From contig CAVQGN010000004.1 of NCBI GenBank assembly GCA_963712055.1, positions 468,562 through 532,561 of the forward strand: 64,000 nt of DNA. The letters are read 5' to 3'. The stretch is from JAHBVL01 sp963712055 (GTDB lineage Bacteria; Chloroflexota; Chloroflexia; Thermomicrobiales; UBA6265). The notes under the pieces are model-generated. The model was given only the letters and a program-made list of their open reading frames with translations, did not search any database and was not told the origin of the DNA. The position numbers were made by a program, and so were the translations under genes. Of the stretch, positions 18,575-26,408 are shown piece after piece. Each line of letters begins with the position of its first letter. Positions within the stretch are counted from its first letter, which is position 1.

Positions 18575-19777
18575 ATGAATTTCGAGTTCACAGACGAGCA
18601 AATCCAGGTTCGCGATATGGTGCGCGAGTTCACCGCTCGCGAAGTGCTGCCATATATCCAGGAGTGGGATGCCAAGGGTGAGTTCCACCCCGAAGTGTTG
18701 CGCAAGCTTGGTGAGCTCGGTCTCCTCGGACTGCCGATTCCCGAAGAATATGGCGGTCTCGGTCTCGATTACGTTTCGTTGGCGATCGCTTGTGAGGAAC
18801 TGGAGTACGCCGACACCTTCCTCCGAGTCGCCATGAGCGTGCATGTCGGCTTGAACAGTCTGGCGCTGTTGCAATGGGGCACCGAAGAGCAGAAGCAGAG
18901 GTGGCTCGTTCCCCAGGCAGCTGGTGAGAAGCTGGCTACCTTCGGATTGACCGAGCCCAACGCCGGTTCCGACGCAGGCGCAATCGAGTCGACCGTGGTC
19001 CGCGATGGCGATCACTACGTTCTCAATGGCGCCAAGATGTGGATTTCCCTGGCTGACACCGCCGACCATTTCCTCGTGTTCGCATCGATCGACCGCTCGA
19101 AGAAACATAACGGATTGGTCGCGTTGCTGCTCGAACGCGGAATGGAAGGCTTCACCACCGGCACTATCAAAGGCAAGCTCGGAGTTCGCGCTGGAAACAC
19201 CGGTGAACTGGCGTTCAACAACGTTCGCGTACCCGTCGAGAATCGCCTCGGTGAAGAGGGCGAAGGGTTCAAAATCGCGATGAGCTGTATCGACCAGGGT
19301 CGCTTCACCGTCGGCGCAGGCGCCTGCGGTCTGACCAAGGCAAGTCTGGATGCGAGCGTGAAATACGCGAACGAGCGTCGCGCATTCGATCAGGAGATTG
19401 GGCGCTTCGAACTCGTTCAGCAGATGATCGCGAAAATGGTGCTTGGGTATGAAACCTCGGTTCTTCTAACGATGAAAGCAGCCGAATTGAAGAATCGCGG
19501 CATCCGAAACACGCGCGAAACTTCGATGATGAAATGGCATGGCTGCGATGTGGCGTTGCAATCGGCTGATGACGCGATCCAGATTCACGGGTCGTATGGC
19601 TACTCGAATGAGTATCCGGTCGAACGTTTCTGGAGAAACGCCCGTGGCGCCGTGATCTACGAAGGCACCCGCGAGATCCATACCTTGCTGCAAGCGCAAT
19701 ACGCGCTTGGCTATCGTGAGGACAAACCGGTCCGGATGCCGCAACCACCTGCGCAGGGATTCGATGCCGCTGAATAG
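18575..19777 (+). CDS. Acyl-CoA dehydrogenase
   Basis: FAD enzyme that introduces the alpha-beta double bond in acyl-CoA and passes electrons to ETF. 400 residues, somewhat longer than the usual 380. Motifs: FGLTEPNAGSDAGAIESTVV (FAD contact), KMWISLADTADHFLVFA, DQEIGRFELVQQMIAKM, QIHGSYGYSNEYPVERFWRNARGAVIYEGTREI. The last includes the position of the catalytic Glu (YEGTREI). It is the first gene of a seven-gene fatty-acid or branched-acid oxidation operon that includes EtfB, EtfA and a FixC-like protein. Confidence 0.94.
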   Translation: MNFEFTDEQIQVRDMVREFTAREVLPYIQEWDAKGEFHPEVLRKLGELGLLGLPIPEEYGGLGLDYVSLAIACEELEYADTFLRVAMSVHVGLNSLALLQWGTEEQKQRWLVPQAAGEKLATFGLTEPNAGSDAGAIESTVVRDGDHYVLNGAKMWISLADTADHFLVFASIDRSKKHNGLVALLLERGMEGFTTGTIKGKLGVRAGNTGELAFNNVRVPVENRLGEEGEGFKIAMSCIDQGRFTVGAGACGLTKASLDASVKYANERRAFDQEIGRFELVQQMIAKMVLGYETSVLLTMKAAELKNRGIRNTRETSMMKWHGCDVALQSADDAIQIHGSYGYSNEYPVERFWRNARGAVIYEGTREIHTLLQAQYALGYREDKPVRMPQPPAQGFDAAE

Positions 19778-19834
19778 CACGGCGTCCGCTGCCACGCCGG
19801 GTCGGACAGGTTTTGGCCTGAGAAAGAAGACTGC

Positions 19835-21016
19835 ATGAGCAAGAATGTCATTCTCGGAGGCGCCCGCACTCCCGTTGGCAAGATGAGTGGTGCGCTTGCA
19901 TCGAGAACCGCAGTAGAGCTCGGGGCGATTGCGCTGTCCGAAACCCTGAATCGGACGGGCGTTGCGCCCGATGAGCTTGACCACGTCATTCTCGGTCAGG
20001 TTTTGCAGGGCGGTGCTGGTCAGATCCCATCCCGTCAGGTCGCGATTGCCGCCGGTGTGCCTGAAACCGTAACGTCGGAAACGATCAATCGGGTTTGTGG
20101 ATCGGGACTACGGGCGTTGACCCTGGCAGATACGTTGATCAAAGTGGAGGATTTTCAGGCCGTTGCGGCCGGTGGATTCGAGAGTATGACCCAGGCTCCC
20201 TATCTGGTGCGCCAGGGTCGCAATGGTTACCGGATGGGTCATGGTGTTCTCGAGGACATGATGATCGTCGACGGTCTCTTCTGCGCGCTCGAGCATGTCC
20301 AGATGGGTTCACATGGTGACCGAGTCGCTGCTGAAGAAGGCATCACTCGCGAGGAGCAGGACGCCTGGGCGTTGCGATCGCAGGAGCGAGCGGTTGCGGC
20401 TCAGGACGCTGGTTTGCTTGCCGAAGAAATCGTCCCTGTCGAAATTGCCAGTCGGAAATCGACCACGCTTGTCGATTCGGACGAAGCGCCACGCCGGGAT
20501 ACGTCAGCTGAAGCCCTGGCTAAGCTCAAACCAGTTTTTTCAGACGATGGAACCGTCACGGCAGGCAACGCGCCGGGGTTGAACGATGGCGCGGCGACCC
20601 TGATCGTCACCAGCTCGGAATGGGCAAACGAGCACGGCAAAACTCCGATGGCGACGATTCTTTCCCATGCTGCTGCAGCCTGGGGACCGGCGTATCTTGC
20701 TTACACTCCTCATCTTGCCGCCGAAAAAGCGCTTCAGAAAGCCGGTCTGACGATCGATGATGTGGATCTGATGGAAATCAATGAAGCGTTCGCGAGTGTG
20801 CCGCTGATTTCGGCGCGCCGCCTTGGTTTGCCGCTCGAAAAACTCAATATCAATGGCGGCGCAATCGCGCTTGGACATCCGCTCGCTGCCAGTGGCGCCC
20901 GGATCGTGTTGACGTTGATCTATGAGCTTCGCCGTCGCGGCGGCGGGATCGGCGTGGCGGCTATCTGTTCAGGTGGCGGTCAAGGTGATGCAATCGTATT
21001 GGAAGTCGCGGGTTAG
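19835..21016 (+). CDS. Acetyl-CoA C-acyltransferase (thiolase)
   Basis: Cleaves 3-ketoacyl-CoA (or condenses acetyl-CoA). 393 residues, the standard length. The nucleophilic Cys is in NRVCGSGLRAL (Cys88). EINEAFAS, GGAIALGHPLAASGARI (catalytic His) and AICSGGGQGDAIVLE (second Cys) are present. GAGAAAGAAG precedes the ATG. In the operon it would perform the last step of beta-oxidation. Confidence 0.95.
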   Translation: MSKNVILGGARTPVGKMSGALASRTAVELGAIALSETLNRTGVAPDELDHVILGQVLQGGAGQIPSRQVAIAAGVPETVTSETINRVCGSGLRALTLADTLIKVEDFQAVAAGGFESMTQAPYLVRQGRNGYRMGHGVLEDMMIVDGLFCALEHVQMGSHGDRVAAEEGITREEQDAWALRSQERAVAAQDAGLLAEEIVPVEIASRKSTTLVDSDEAPRRDTSAEALAKLKPVFSDDGTVTAGNAPGLNDGAATLIVTSSEWANEHGKTPMATILSHAAAAWGPAYLAYTPHLAAEKALQKAGLTIDDVDLMEINEAFASVPLISARRLGLPLEKLNINGGAIALGHPLAASGARIVLTLIYELRRRGGGIGVAAICSGGGQGDAIVLEVAG

Positions 21017-21020
21017 TCAG

Positions 21021-21560
21021 GTGACCTCTTCCGCGCTGGTGCTCGATTTCGACGGGCATTCGCCGATCCTGGCCGAGGATTGCTTTCTGGCGCCAGGCGC
21101 AGTGGTGATTGGCCGAACGACGATCGGTTCGAGATCGAGCGTCTGGTTCAACGCTGTTGTCCGTGGCGACAGCGACGCCATCGAGATCGGTGACCGAACC
21201 AATATCCAGGATAGCGCGGTCTTGCATGTCGATCCCGGCTTTCCGTTGCGAATCGGCAATGACGTGACGGTCGGGCATGCAGCGGTCGTCCATGGCGCGA
21301 CGATTGGCGACGGCTGCACGATCGGAATGGGTGCCACGGTGTTGACCGGGGCGATCATCGGAGCGGGTGCCATCGTGGCTGCCGGTGCGGTGGTTCGCGA
21401 GGGGGACGTGATTCCCGATAACGCGCTCGTTGCCGGAGTGCCGGCCGTCGTGAAACGTGATCTTGGTCCCGATAAGGACGGAACACGGATCCATGGCGCT
21501 GACCACTATCATGCGCTGTCGGCGGTTTATCGCGCGTTGCTCGGCAAGCGGACCGAGTAG
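21021..21560 (+). CDS. Gamma-carbonic anhydrase family protein
   Basis: A 179-residue left-handed beta-helix protein. The GTG at 21021 is chosen because earlier in-frame starts lie inside the thiolase gene. The zinc-binding histidines are in SAVLHVDPGFPLRIG and TVGHAAVVHGATIGDG, the arrangement seen in gamma-class enzymes and their YrdA/PaaY-like relatives. PaaY-type members are thioesterase-linked proteins in acyl-CoA pathways, which would fit this operon. Carbonic anhydrase activity itself is not assured. Confidence 0.88.
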   Translation: MTSSALVLDFDGHSPILAEDCFLAPGAVVIGRTTIGSRSSVWFNAVVRGDSDAIEIGDRTNIQDSAVLHVDPGFPLRIGNDVTVGHAAVVHGATIGDGCTIGMGATVLTGAIIGAGAIVAAGAVVREGDVIPDNALVAGVPAVVKRDLGPDKDGTRIHGADHYHALSAVYRALLGKRTE

Positions 21561-21586
21561 CCGGTCCGAATCAGCGAGGAGTAGGT

Positions 21587-22385
21587 ATGGCGGTCGACAT
21601 CGAAATGCGCGGTCGCGTTGCCATCGTGACTATGAACCGGCCTGAAGCACTGAATGCGTTTACGGGCGACCAGCTGCGAGAACTGGCACAGGTTTTTGGA
21701 ACCATAGCCGACAATCGTGAGATTCGCGCAGTGGTGCTCACTGGTGCAGGCGAGAAAGCGTTCGCTGCTGGCGCTGATATCAAAGCCATGGCGGAAATGG
21801 ATCAACGCGCTGGCATCGAGTTCGGTCGTCTGGGTCACGCGGCCACTCGCGCCATCGAGGAATGCCCTCAACCGGTCATTGCCGCGGTTAACGGATATGC
21901 GCTCGGTGGTGGATGCGAGGTAGCGATCAGTGCTGATATTCGGTACGCATCAGAGAATGCCGTATTCGCGCAACCTGAGGTCACGCTTGGCATTCCCCCC
22001 GGGTGGGGAGGGAGTCAGCGTTTGCCTCGGTTGGTCGGCCCGGGTATGGCGGCGGAGATGATTCTCAGTGGCCGCCGGGTGAAGGCAGAGGAAGCCTTGC
22101 GGATTGGGCTGGTGAACCGGGTCACGCCACTCAGCGGAGCTGATGGATCAGTCGATCGAACTGGCGGAAACGATTGCCGATAATGGCCCTTTGGCAGTGC
22201 GATCGGCCAAACGATTGATGCGGTTGGCCTTTAACGATTCGACGCTGAGTAGTCTCGCCACCGAGGCCGAGGAGTTCGGGCAGGCATTTGCAATGAGCGA
22301 GCAAAAAGAAGGGATGCGGGCGTTTGTTGAAAAACGCTCCGCCAAGTTCGAGGATGTCCCTGAGTATTCGAGGAGTAAGCAATGA
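21587..22385 (+). CDS. Enoyl-CoA hydratase/isomerase family protein (frameshifted)
   Basis: Hydrates 2-enoyl-CoA. The first 180 or so residues are in one frame (MAVDIEMRGRVAIVTMNRPEALNA, AFAAGADIKAM, GYALGGGCEVAISADIRYA, QPEVTLGIPPGWGGSQRL). They contain the oxyanion-hole residues and a catalytic Glu. The C-terminal 80 residues (MDQSIELAETIADNGPLAVRSAKRL...) are in the next frame. Removing one G from GG at 22136-22137 restores VTPLSELMDQSIELAETI, exactly the family pattern. It may be a sequencing error or a recent mutation. The stop overlaps the etfB start (ATGA). Confidence 0.85.
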
Positions 22386-23140
22386 CCTATCAGATAGCGG
22401 TGCTCGTCAAACAGGTGCCTGATCCGAATGGAATCCGGATTGATCGCTCGACCGGTTCGCCGGCAACGAGCGGCCAGATGGCGATGAATTCATCGGACGA
22501 ATACGCGGTCGAAGAAGCGATCCGAATCAAGGAAGCCCACGGTGGCGAGATCGTCGCGATCACCGCCGGTCCGAACTCGGCCAAGGATGTCCTGGTCCGT
22601 GCTCTCGCCATGGGTGCCGACCGAGGAGTCCATATCGTGATCGACTCCACTGATCACTTGACGTCACTCGACCTAGCGCGGCTGCTATCCGATCAGGTTC
22701 GTCAAGTCGATGCCGATCTGGTGCTGACCGGTCAGTCGTCTGATGACGTTGGAACCGGCAATATTGGTCCCCAGATCGCCGAACTGCTCGGGTTGCCACA
22801 GGTGACCTCCGCGACGGCGATCGAGTGTGATGGCGACACCATAACCGTCCAGCGAGATACGGAGTTTGGCAAACAGCGGGTGCGGGTTTCGACTCCGGTC
22901 GCGATCATGGCGATGACCGGGCTGAACGATCCTCGCTATCCTTCGCTCAAAGGCATCATGGCCGCGAAGAAAAAGCCGGTCGAAGCAATCCCGACAGCCA
23001 CCGACGCGCCAGCGGTAGATTGGGGTGATCCTCATGCCGAGTCGAAAGCAGCCGATGGCGTGATACTCCAGGATGTCGCTCCCGCGGAGGCCGCCGCCCA
23101 GCTGGTGGCCTGGTTGCGCGAAGAAAAGGTGATCGGATGA
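22382..23140 (+). CDS. etfB: Electron transfer flavoprotein beta subunit
   Basis: 252 residues, the usual EtfB length. Family patterns: IAVLVKQVPDPNGIRID at the N-terminus, NSSDEYAVEEAIRIKE, the AMP-site region VLTGQSSDDVGTGNIGPQIAELLGLPQVTSA, and the C-terminal PRYPSLKGIMAAKKKPVE recognition loop for dehydrogenase partners. With EtfA it carries electrons from acyl-CoA dehydrogenase to the FixC-like quinone reductase. Confidence 0.94.
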   Translation: MTYQIAVLVKQVPDPNGIRIDRSTGSPATSGQMAMNSSDEYAVEEAIRIKEAHGGEIVAITAGPNSAKDVLVRALAMGADRGVHIVIDSTDHLTSLDLARLLSDQVRQVDADLVLTGQSSDDVGTGNIGPQIAELLGLPQVTSATAIECDGDTITVQRDTEFGKQRVRVSTPVAIMAMTGLNDPRYPSLKGIMAAKKKPVEAIPTATDAPAVDWGDPHAESKAADGVILQDVAPAEAAAQLVAWLREEKVIG

Positions 23141-23186
23141 TCCCAGCAACCGACCTCTACTGCAGATATGCGAGAAAGGTGACCTC

Positions 23187-24161
23187 ATGAATCCAGGTAC
23201 TGTACTGCTGATTGGTGAGTGTCACGAAGGCGCGCTTCTGCCAGTGACTGCCGAGTTGGTAGCTGCCGGTCGAGCGATAGAGCCCGAGCGACTCATTCTA
23301 GGACTGTTCGGAAGTGGTATCGGCGAAGCCGCCTCGGCTGCGGCCGCTCTGGGTGTCGATGAAGTTCTGGTCGTTGATCAGGCTGAAATGGCGCCTTTTT
23401 CCACTGGACCAGCCACGGCTGCGGCCGCAGCCATGGTCGAGGCCTGCGGCGCTCATGGCGTGATCATCGCTGGCACAACCTCTGGTCGCGACTATGCGCC
23501 CCGCTTGGCCGCCAGACTGGGTGGAGTGTCCTATCCCGATATCGTGGAACTCGCAACTGGCGAGAGTGGCGTCATTGCGACTCGCCCTGTCTACGGCGGG
23601 AAGGCCGTGACCAATGTGCCGGTGAACAGTGGTTTCGCGATTCTGACCACCAGGCCCGGTGCGTTTTCCAAGGCTGCAGCCGACAATGCCCCCGCCTCAA
23701 TAACCCAGGTGGGGGTCACCGTCGATCCGTCCGACTTGCGGGTCGAAGTGCTTGGGTACGGGGAGGAGAGTGGAGCAGGGTCGGTCAAACTCGAAGAAGC
23801 CAAAACGATCGTCAGTGGCGGCCGGGGTCTGAAGGAACCCGAAAACTTCGCATTGATCGAGCAGCTTGCGACCGCGCTTGGTGGCGTGGTTGGCGCATCC
23901 AGAGCGGTTGTCGATGCAGGGTGGCGCGACCATCATGAGCAGGTCGGTCAGACCGGGCGCACCGTCTCACCTAGCCTCTACGTGGCGGTTGGCATTTCCG
24001 GCGCGGTACAGCATGTGGTGGGGATGCAAGGATCGGACACCATCGTCGCGATCAACCGTGATCCCGATGCACCGATTTTCCGCATCGCCTCCTTTGGGAT
24101 CGTCGGCGACCTTTTTGATGTCGTTCCGGCTCTGATCGCTGAATTGAATGCTTCGACCTAA
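23187..24161 (+). CDS. etfA: Electron transfer flavoprotein alpha subunit
   Basis: 324 residues. The C-terminal FAD domain is complete: AKTIVSGGRGLKEPENFALIEQLA, GASRAVVDAGWRDHHEQVGQTGRTVSPSLYVAVGISGAVQHVVGMQ, and VAINRDPDAPIFRIASFGIVGD. It lies 46 bp after etfB and forms the heterodimer with it. Confidence 0.95.
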   Translation: MNPGTVLLIGECHEGALLPVTAELVAAGRAIEPERLILGLFGSGIGEAASAAAALGVDEVLVVDQAEMAPFSTGPATAAAAAMVEACGAHGVIIAGTTSGRDYAPRLAARLGGVSYPDIVELATGESGVIATRPVYGGKAVTNVPVNSGFAILTTRPGAFSKAAADNAPASITQVGVTVDPSDLRVEVLGYGEESGAGSVKLEEAKTIVSGGRGLKEPENFALIEQLATALGGVVGASRAVVDAGWRDHHEQVGQTGRTVSPSLYVAVGISGAVQHVVGMQGSDTIVAINRDPDAPIFRIASFGIVGDLFDVVPALIAELNAST

Positions 24162-24196
24162 CGTTTGCGACTGTCGCGGCCAGGAAGGACCAGATC

Positions 24197-25492
24197 GTGG
24201 AAGATGAGAAATTCGACGCTATCGTGGTTGGTGCCGGTCCTGCCGGTGTGACCGCAGCGCGTGATCTGGCCGCCGCTGGTCTGTCAGTAGTCGTCCTCGA
24301 ACGGGGACAGTATCCCGGTTCGAAAAACGTGTCCGGGGGCATTCTCTATCGCCATCCAACTGAGGAGTTCGCGCCCGGTTTCGAGGAAAGTGCTCCGCTC
24401 GAGCGACCGATCATCGAGCAGCGGTATCTGATGCTCACCGAGGACGCGATGCTCGGCGGCATGTATCGCTCGATGAAGTTCGCCGAACAACCGTACAACG
24501 CGTATTCAGTCCTCAGAGCGGAATTCGACCAGTGGTATGCCGGGACCGCCGAGGAAGCCGGGGCCGAGGTGTATCCCGAGTTTACGATTACTGACCTCGT
24601 CTGGGATCAGGGGAATGTCGTCGGGGTCACGACCGGTGAGGAGGACGGCGAACTCCTGGCCCATTGCGTGATTCTGGCTGACGGCGCCAATTCGTTGTTG
24701 GCGCGGCAGGCTGGCCTCCACCGCGAATGGAAACCCTCTGAACAAGCCTTGATTGCCAAGGAACTGATAGCGCTTCCGGCTTCGACTATCGACGATCGGT
24801 TCGCTCTTCCAACTGGGCTCGGTACGGCTTATGAAATCTTCGGGTATTCGACCTGGGGACTGCTTGGGTACGGGTTCATTTACACGAACAAAGAATCGAT
24901 TTCGATTGGCACCGGCGCGATGCTCGAAGATTTGATCGAATCTGGTCGTAATGTCAACGACATGCTTGACCGCTTCAAGCAGCATCCCGCGATTGCGCCA
25001 TTGGTGGCTGGTGGCGAAACGATCGAGTACTCCGGTCACCTCATTCCTGAGATTGGCTATGATCGGTTGCCGCAGGTCTATTCCGACGGGGTCTTGGTGG
25101 TGGGTGATGCGGCTGGTCTGGTCAATCCGATCAATCGCGAAGGCGCCAATCTGGCGATGCTCTCTGGACGTCTGGCCGCTCAGACAGTGATGGCCGCGAA
25201 AGAGCGGAATGACTTCTCCGCGGCGTCTCTTGCGGAATACAAGCGACGGTTGGAGGAGTCGATCATTCTCGATGACTTGAAAAAGATCAGAAAAATGGCA
25301 CCATTCGCCCAGGAACGCCCACAGCTCTTCGGGCAGTACCCTGAAACGATGGCCGCCGCCGCGCATGAGTACCTCACAGTCGATGGCAGGTCGAAACGTG
25401 AGAAACAGGCTCGGATGAAGGCGCTACTCAGCGGTCTGCCGAAACGGCAAGCCGCCTCAGACCTGATGGCCGCTCTCAAGTCGATGAAGTAG
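24197..25492 (+). CDS. FixC-like electron transfer flavoprotein-quinone oxidoreductase
   Basis: A 431-residue FAD protein with a GTG start. It has the N-terminal dinucleotide motif VVGAGPAGVTAARDLAAAGLSVVVLERG followed by PGSKNVSGGILY, characteristic of FixC/ETF-QO. A second FAD contact is VLVVGDAAGLVNPINREGANLAMLSGRLAA. In FixABCX systems FixC works with the ferredoxin FixX, and in ETF-QO an iron-sulfur domain is fused. Neither is visible here. It is the last gene of the oxidation operon and is probably the quinone-linked exit for ETF electrons. Confidence 0.88.
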   Translation: MEDEKFDAIVVGAGPAGVTAARDLAAAGLSVVVLERGQYPGSKNVSGGILYRHPTEEFAPGFEESAPLERPIIEQRYLMLTEDAMLGGMYRSMKFAEQPYNAYSVLRAEFDQWYAGTAEEAGAEVYPEFTITDLVWDQGNVVGVTTGEEDGELLAHCVILADGANSLLARQAGLHREWKPSEQALIAKELIALPASTIDDRFALPTGLGTAYEIFGYSTWGLLGYGFIYTNKESISIGTGAMLEDLIESGRNVNDMLDRFKQHPAIAPLVAGGETIEYSGHLIPEIGYDRLPQVYSDGVLVVGDAAGLVNPINREGANLAMLSGRLAAQTVMAAKERNDFSAASLAEYKRRLEESIILDDLKKIRKMAPFAQERPQLFGQYPETMAAAAHEYLTVDGRSKREKQARMKALLSGLPKRQAASDLMAALKSMK

Positions 25493-25537
25493 CAGTCTCG
25501 TCGACTGAGTTCCTGGAACAACCTCCGCCACACCGTC

Positions 25538-26319
25538 GTCATGCTGAGGAACGAAGCATCTCTCGTCTGACCGCACGCTTGGCTGGTCCTTGTGCGGCGT
25601 CCACCGGCCATGCTGAGGCACGAAGCAACTCTTGTCGGGTCCCACGAACGACTGGTCCTTGAGCGTTGTGAACAAGAGATTCCTCGACAGGCTCGGAATG
25701 ACAGTAGGGTTCGGGTCATGCTGAGGCACGAAGTATCTCTTGTTGACCCGCGGTAAGGGCCGATACCTGATTGCCGGTGACCAGAGATCCCTCGACAGGC
25801 TCGGAATGACAGTGGGGTTCTGGTCATGCTGAGGCGCGAAGTATCTCGTGTCAGCTCCCACGATCGACTGGTCCTTGAGCGTTGTGAACAAGAGATTCCT
25901 CGACAGGCTCGGAATGACAGTAGGGTTCGGGTCATGCTGAGGAAGCGAAGCATCTCTTGTCTGACCGCGACGGCTTGGCATTGGTCCTTGTCGCGGCGTC
26001 CACCGGTCATGCTGAGGCACGAAGCATCTCTTGTCAGGTCCCACGATCGACTGGTCCTTGACCGTTGTGAACAAGCGATTCCTCGACAGGCTCGGAATGA
26101 CAGTGGGGTTCGGGTCATGCTGAGGCACGAAGTATCTCTTGTTGACCCGCGGTAAGGGCCGATACCTGATTGCCGGTGACCAGAGATTCCTCGACAGGCT
26201 CGGAATGACAGTGGGGTTCCGGTCATGCTGAGGAACGAGGCATCTCTTGTTGATTCGAGGAAATACCTGGAACTCGAGCCCCAGGAACGAGAGTTTCCTT
26301 GACAAGCCCGGAATGACAG
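25538..26319. repeat. Array of eight REP-like palindromic repeat units
   Basis: Eight units of about 75-110 bp, nearly all opening with GTCATGCTGAGG and most closing with CTCGGAATGACAG (outer arms that pair imperfectly). By their internal sequence they fall into four types in the order A-B-C-B-A-B-C-D. Starts are near 25538, 25608, 25716, 25823, 25931, 26007, 26114 and 26222. The A-B-C cassette is therefore present twice. B units carry an inner CTCTTGT/ACAAGAG pair. A units carry CCGCAC/GTGCGG or CCGCGAC/GTCGCGG. Long frames on both strands across the array are artefacts of the repeat. Confidence 0.88.
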
Positions 26320-26360
26320 GAATCTCGGAACGACAGAAGTCTGGACTCGGAAAAGCGGCG

Positions 26361-26386
26361 TTCCGGCCCTGCGCGCAGGGCCGGAA
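26361..26386 (-). terminator. Palindromic hairpin downstream of the Asp-box gene
   Basis: Perfect 26-bp palindrome with arms TTCCGGCCCTGC and GCAGGGCCGGAA around a central GC. It lies 22 bp beyond the stop of the minus-strand gene at 26409. A short T-run follows 8 nt later on the minus strand, so it is a plausible terminator. Confidence 0.6.
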
Positions 26387-26408
26387 GTGGTGTCTCGCCG
26401 GAGGGTCG

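Noticed and set aside
22136..22142. Programmed frameshift in the enoyl-CoA hydratase
   Set aside because: No slippery heptamer or downstream structure is evident, and similar single-base gains occur in unrelated genes of the window.
24506..25366. 286-aa minus-strand frame
   Set aside because: Shadow of the FixC-like gene; composition is not protein-like.
25180..26305. Long minus-strand open frames (348 and 282 aa) over the repeat array
   Set aside because: They arise from repeat periodicity (recurring SFRACRGIS and TVIPSLSRN phrases) and overlap the FixC gene. No start site or family pattern.
25538..26319. Possible CRISPR array
   Set aside because: Units are long palindromes with conserved, shared interiors rather than short repeats with unique spacers. 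No cas genes in the window.
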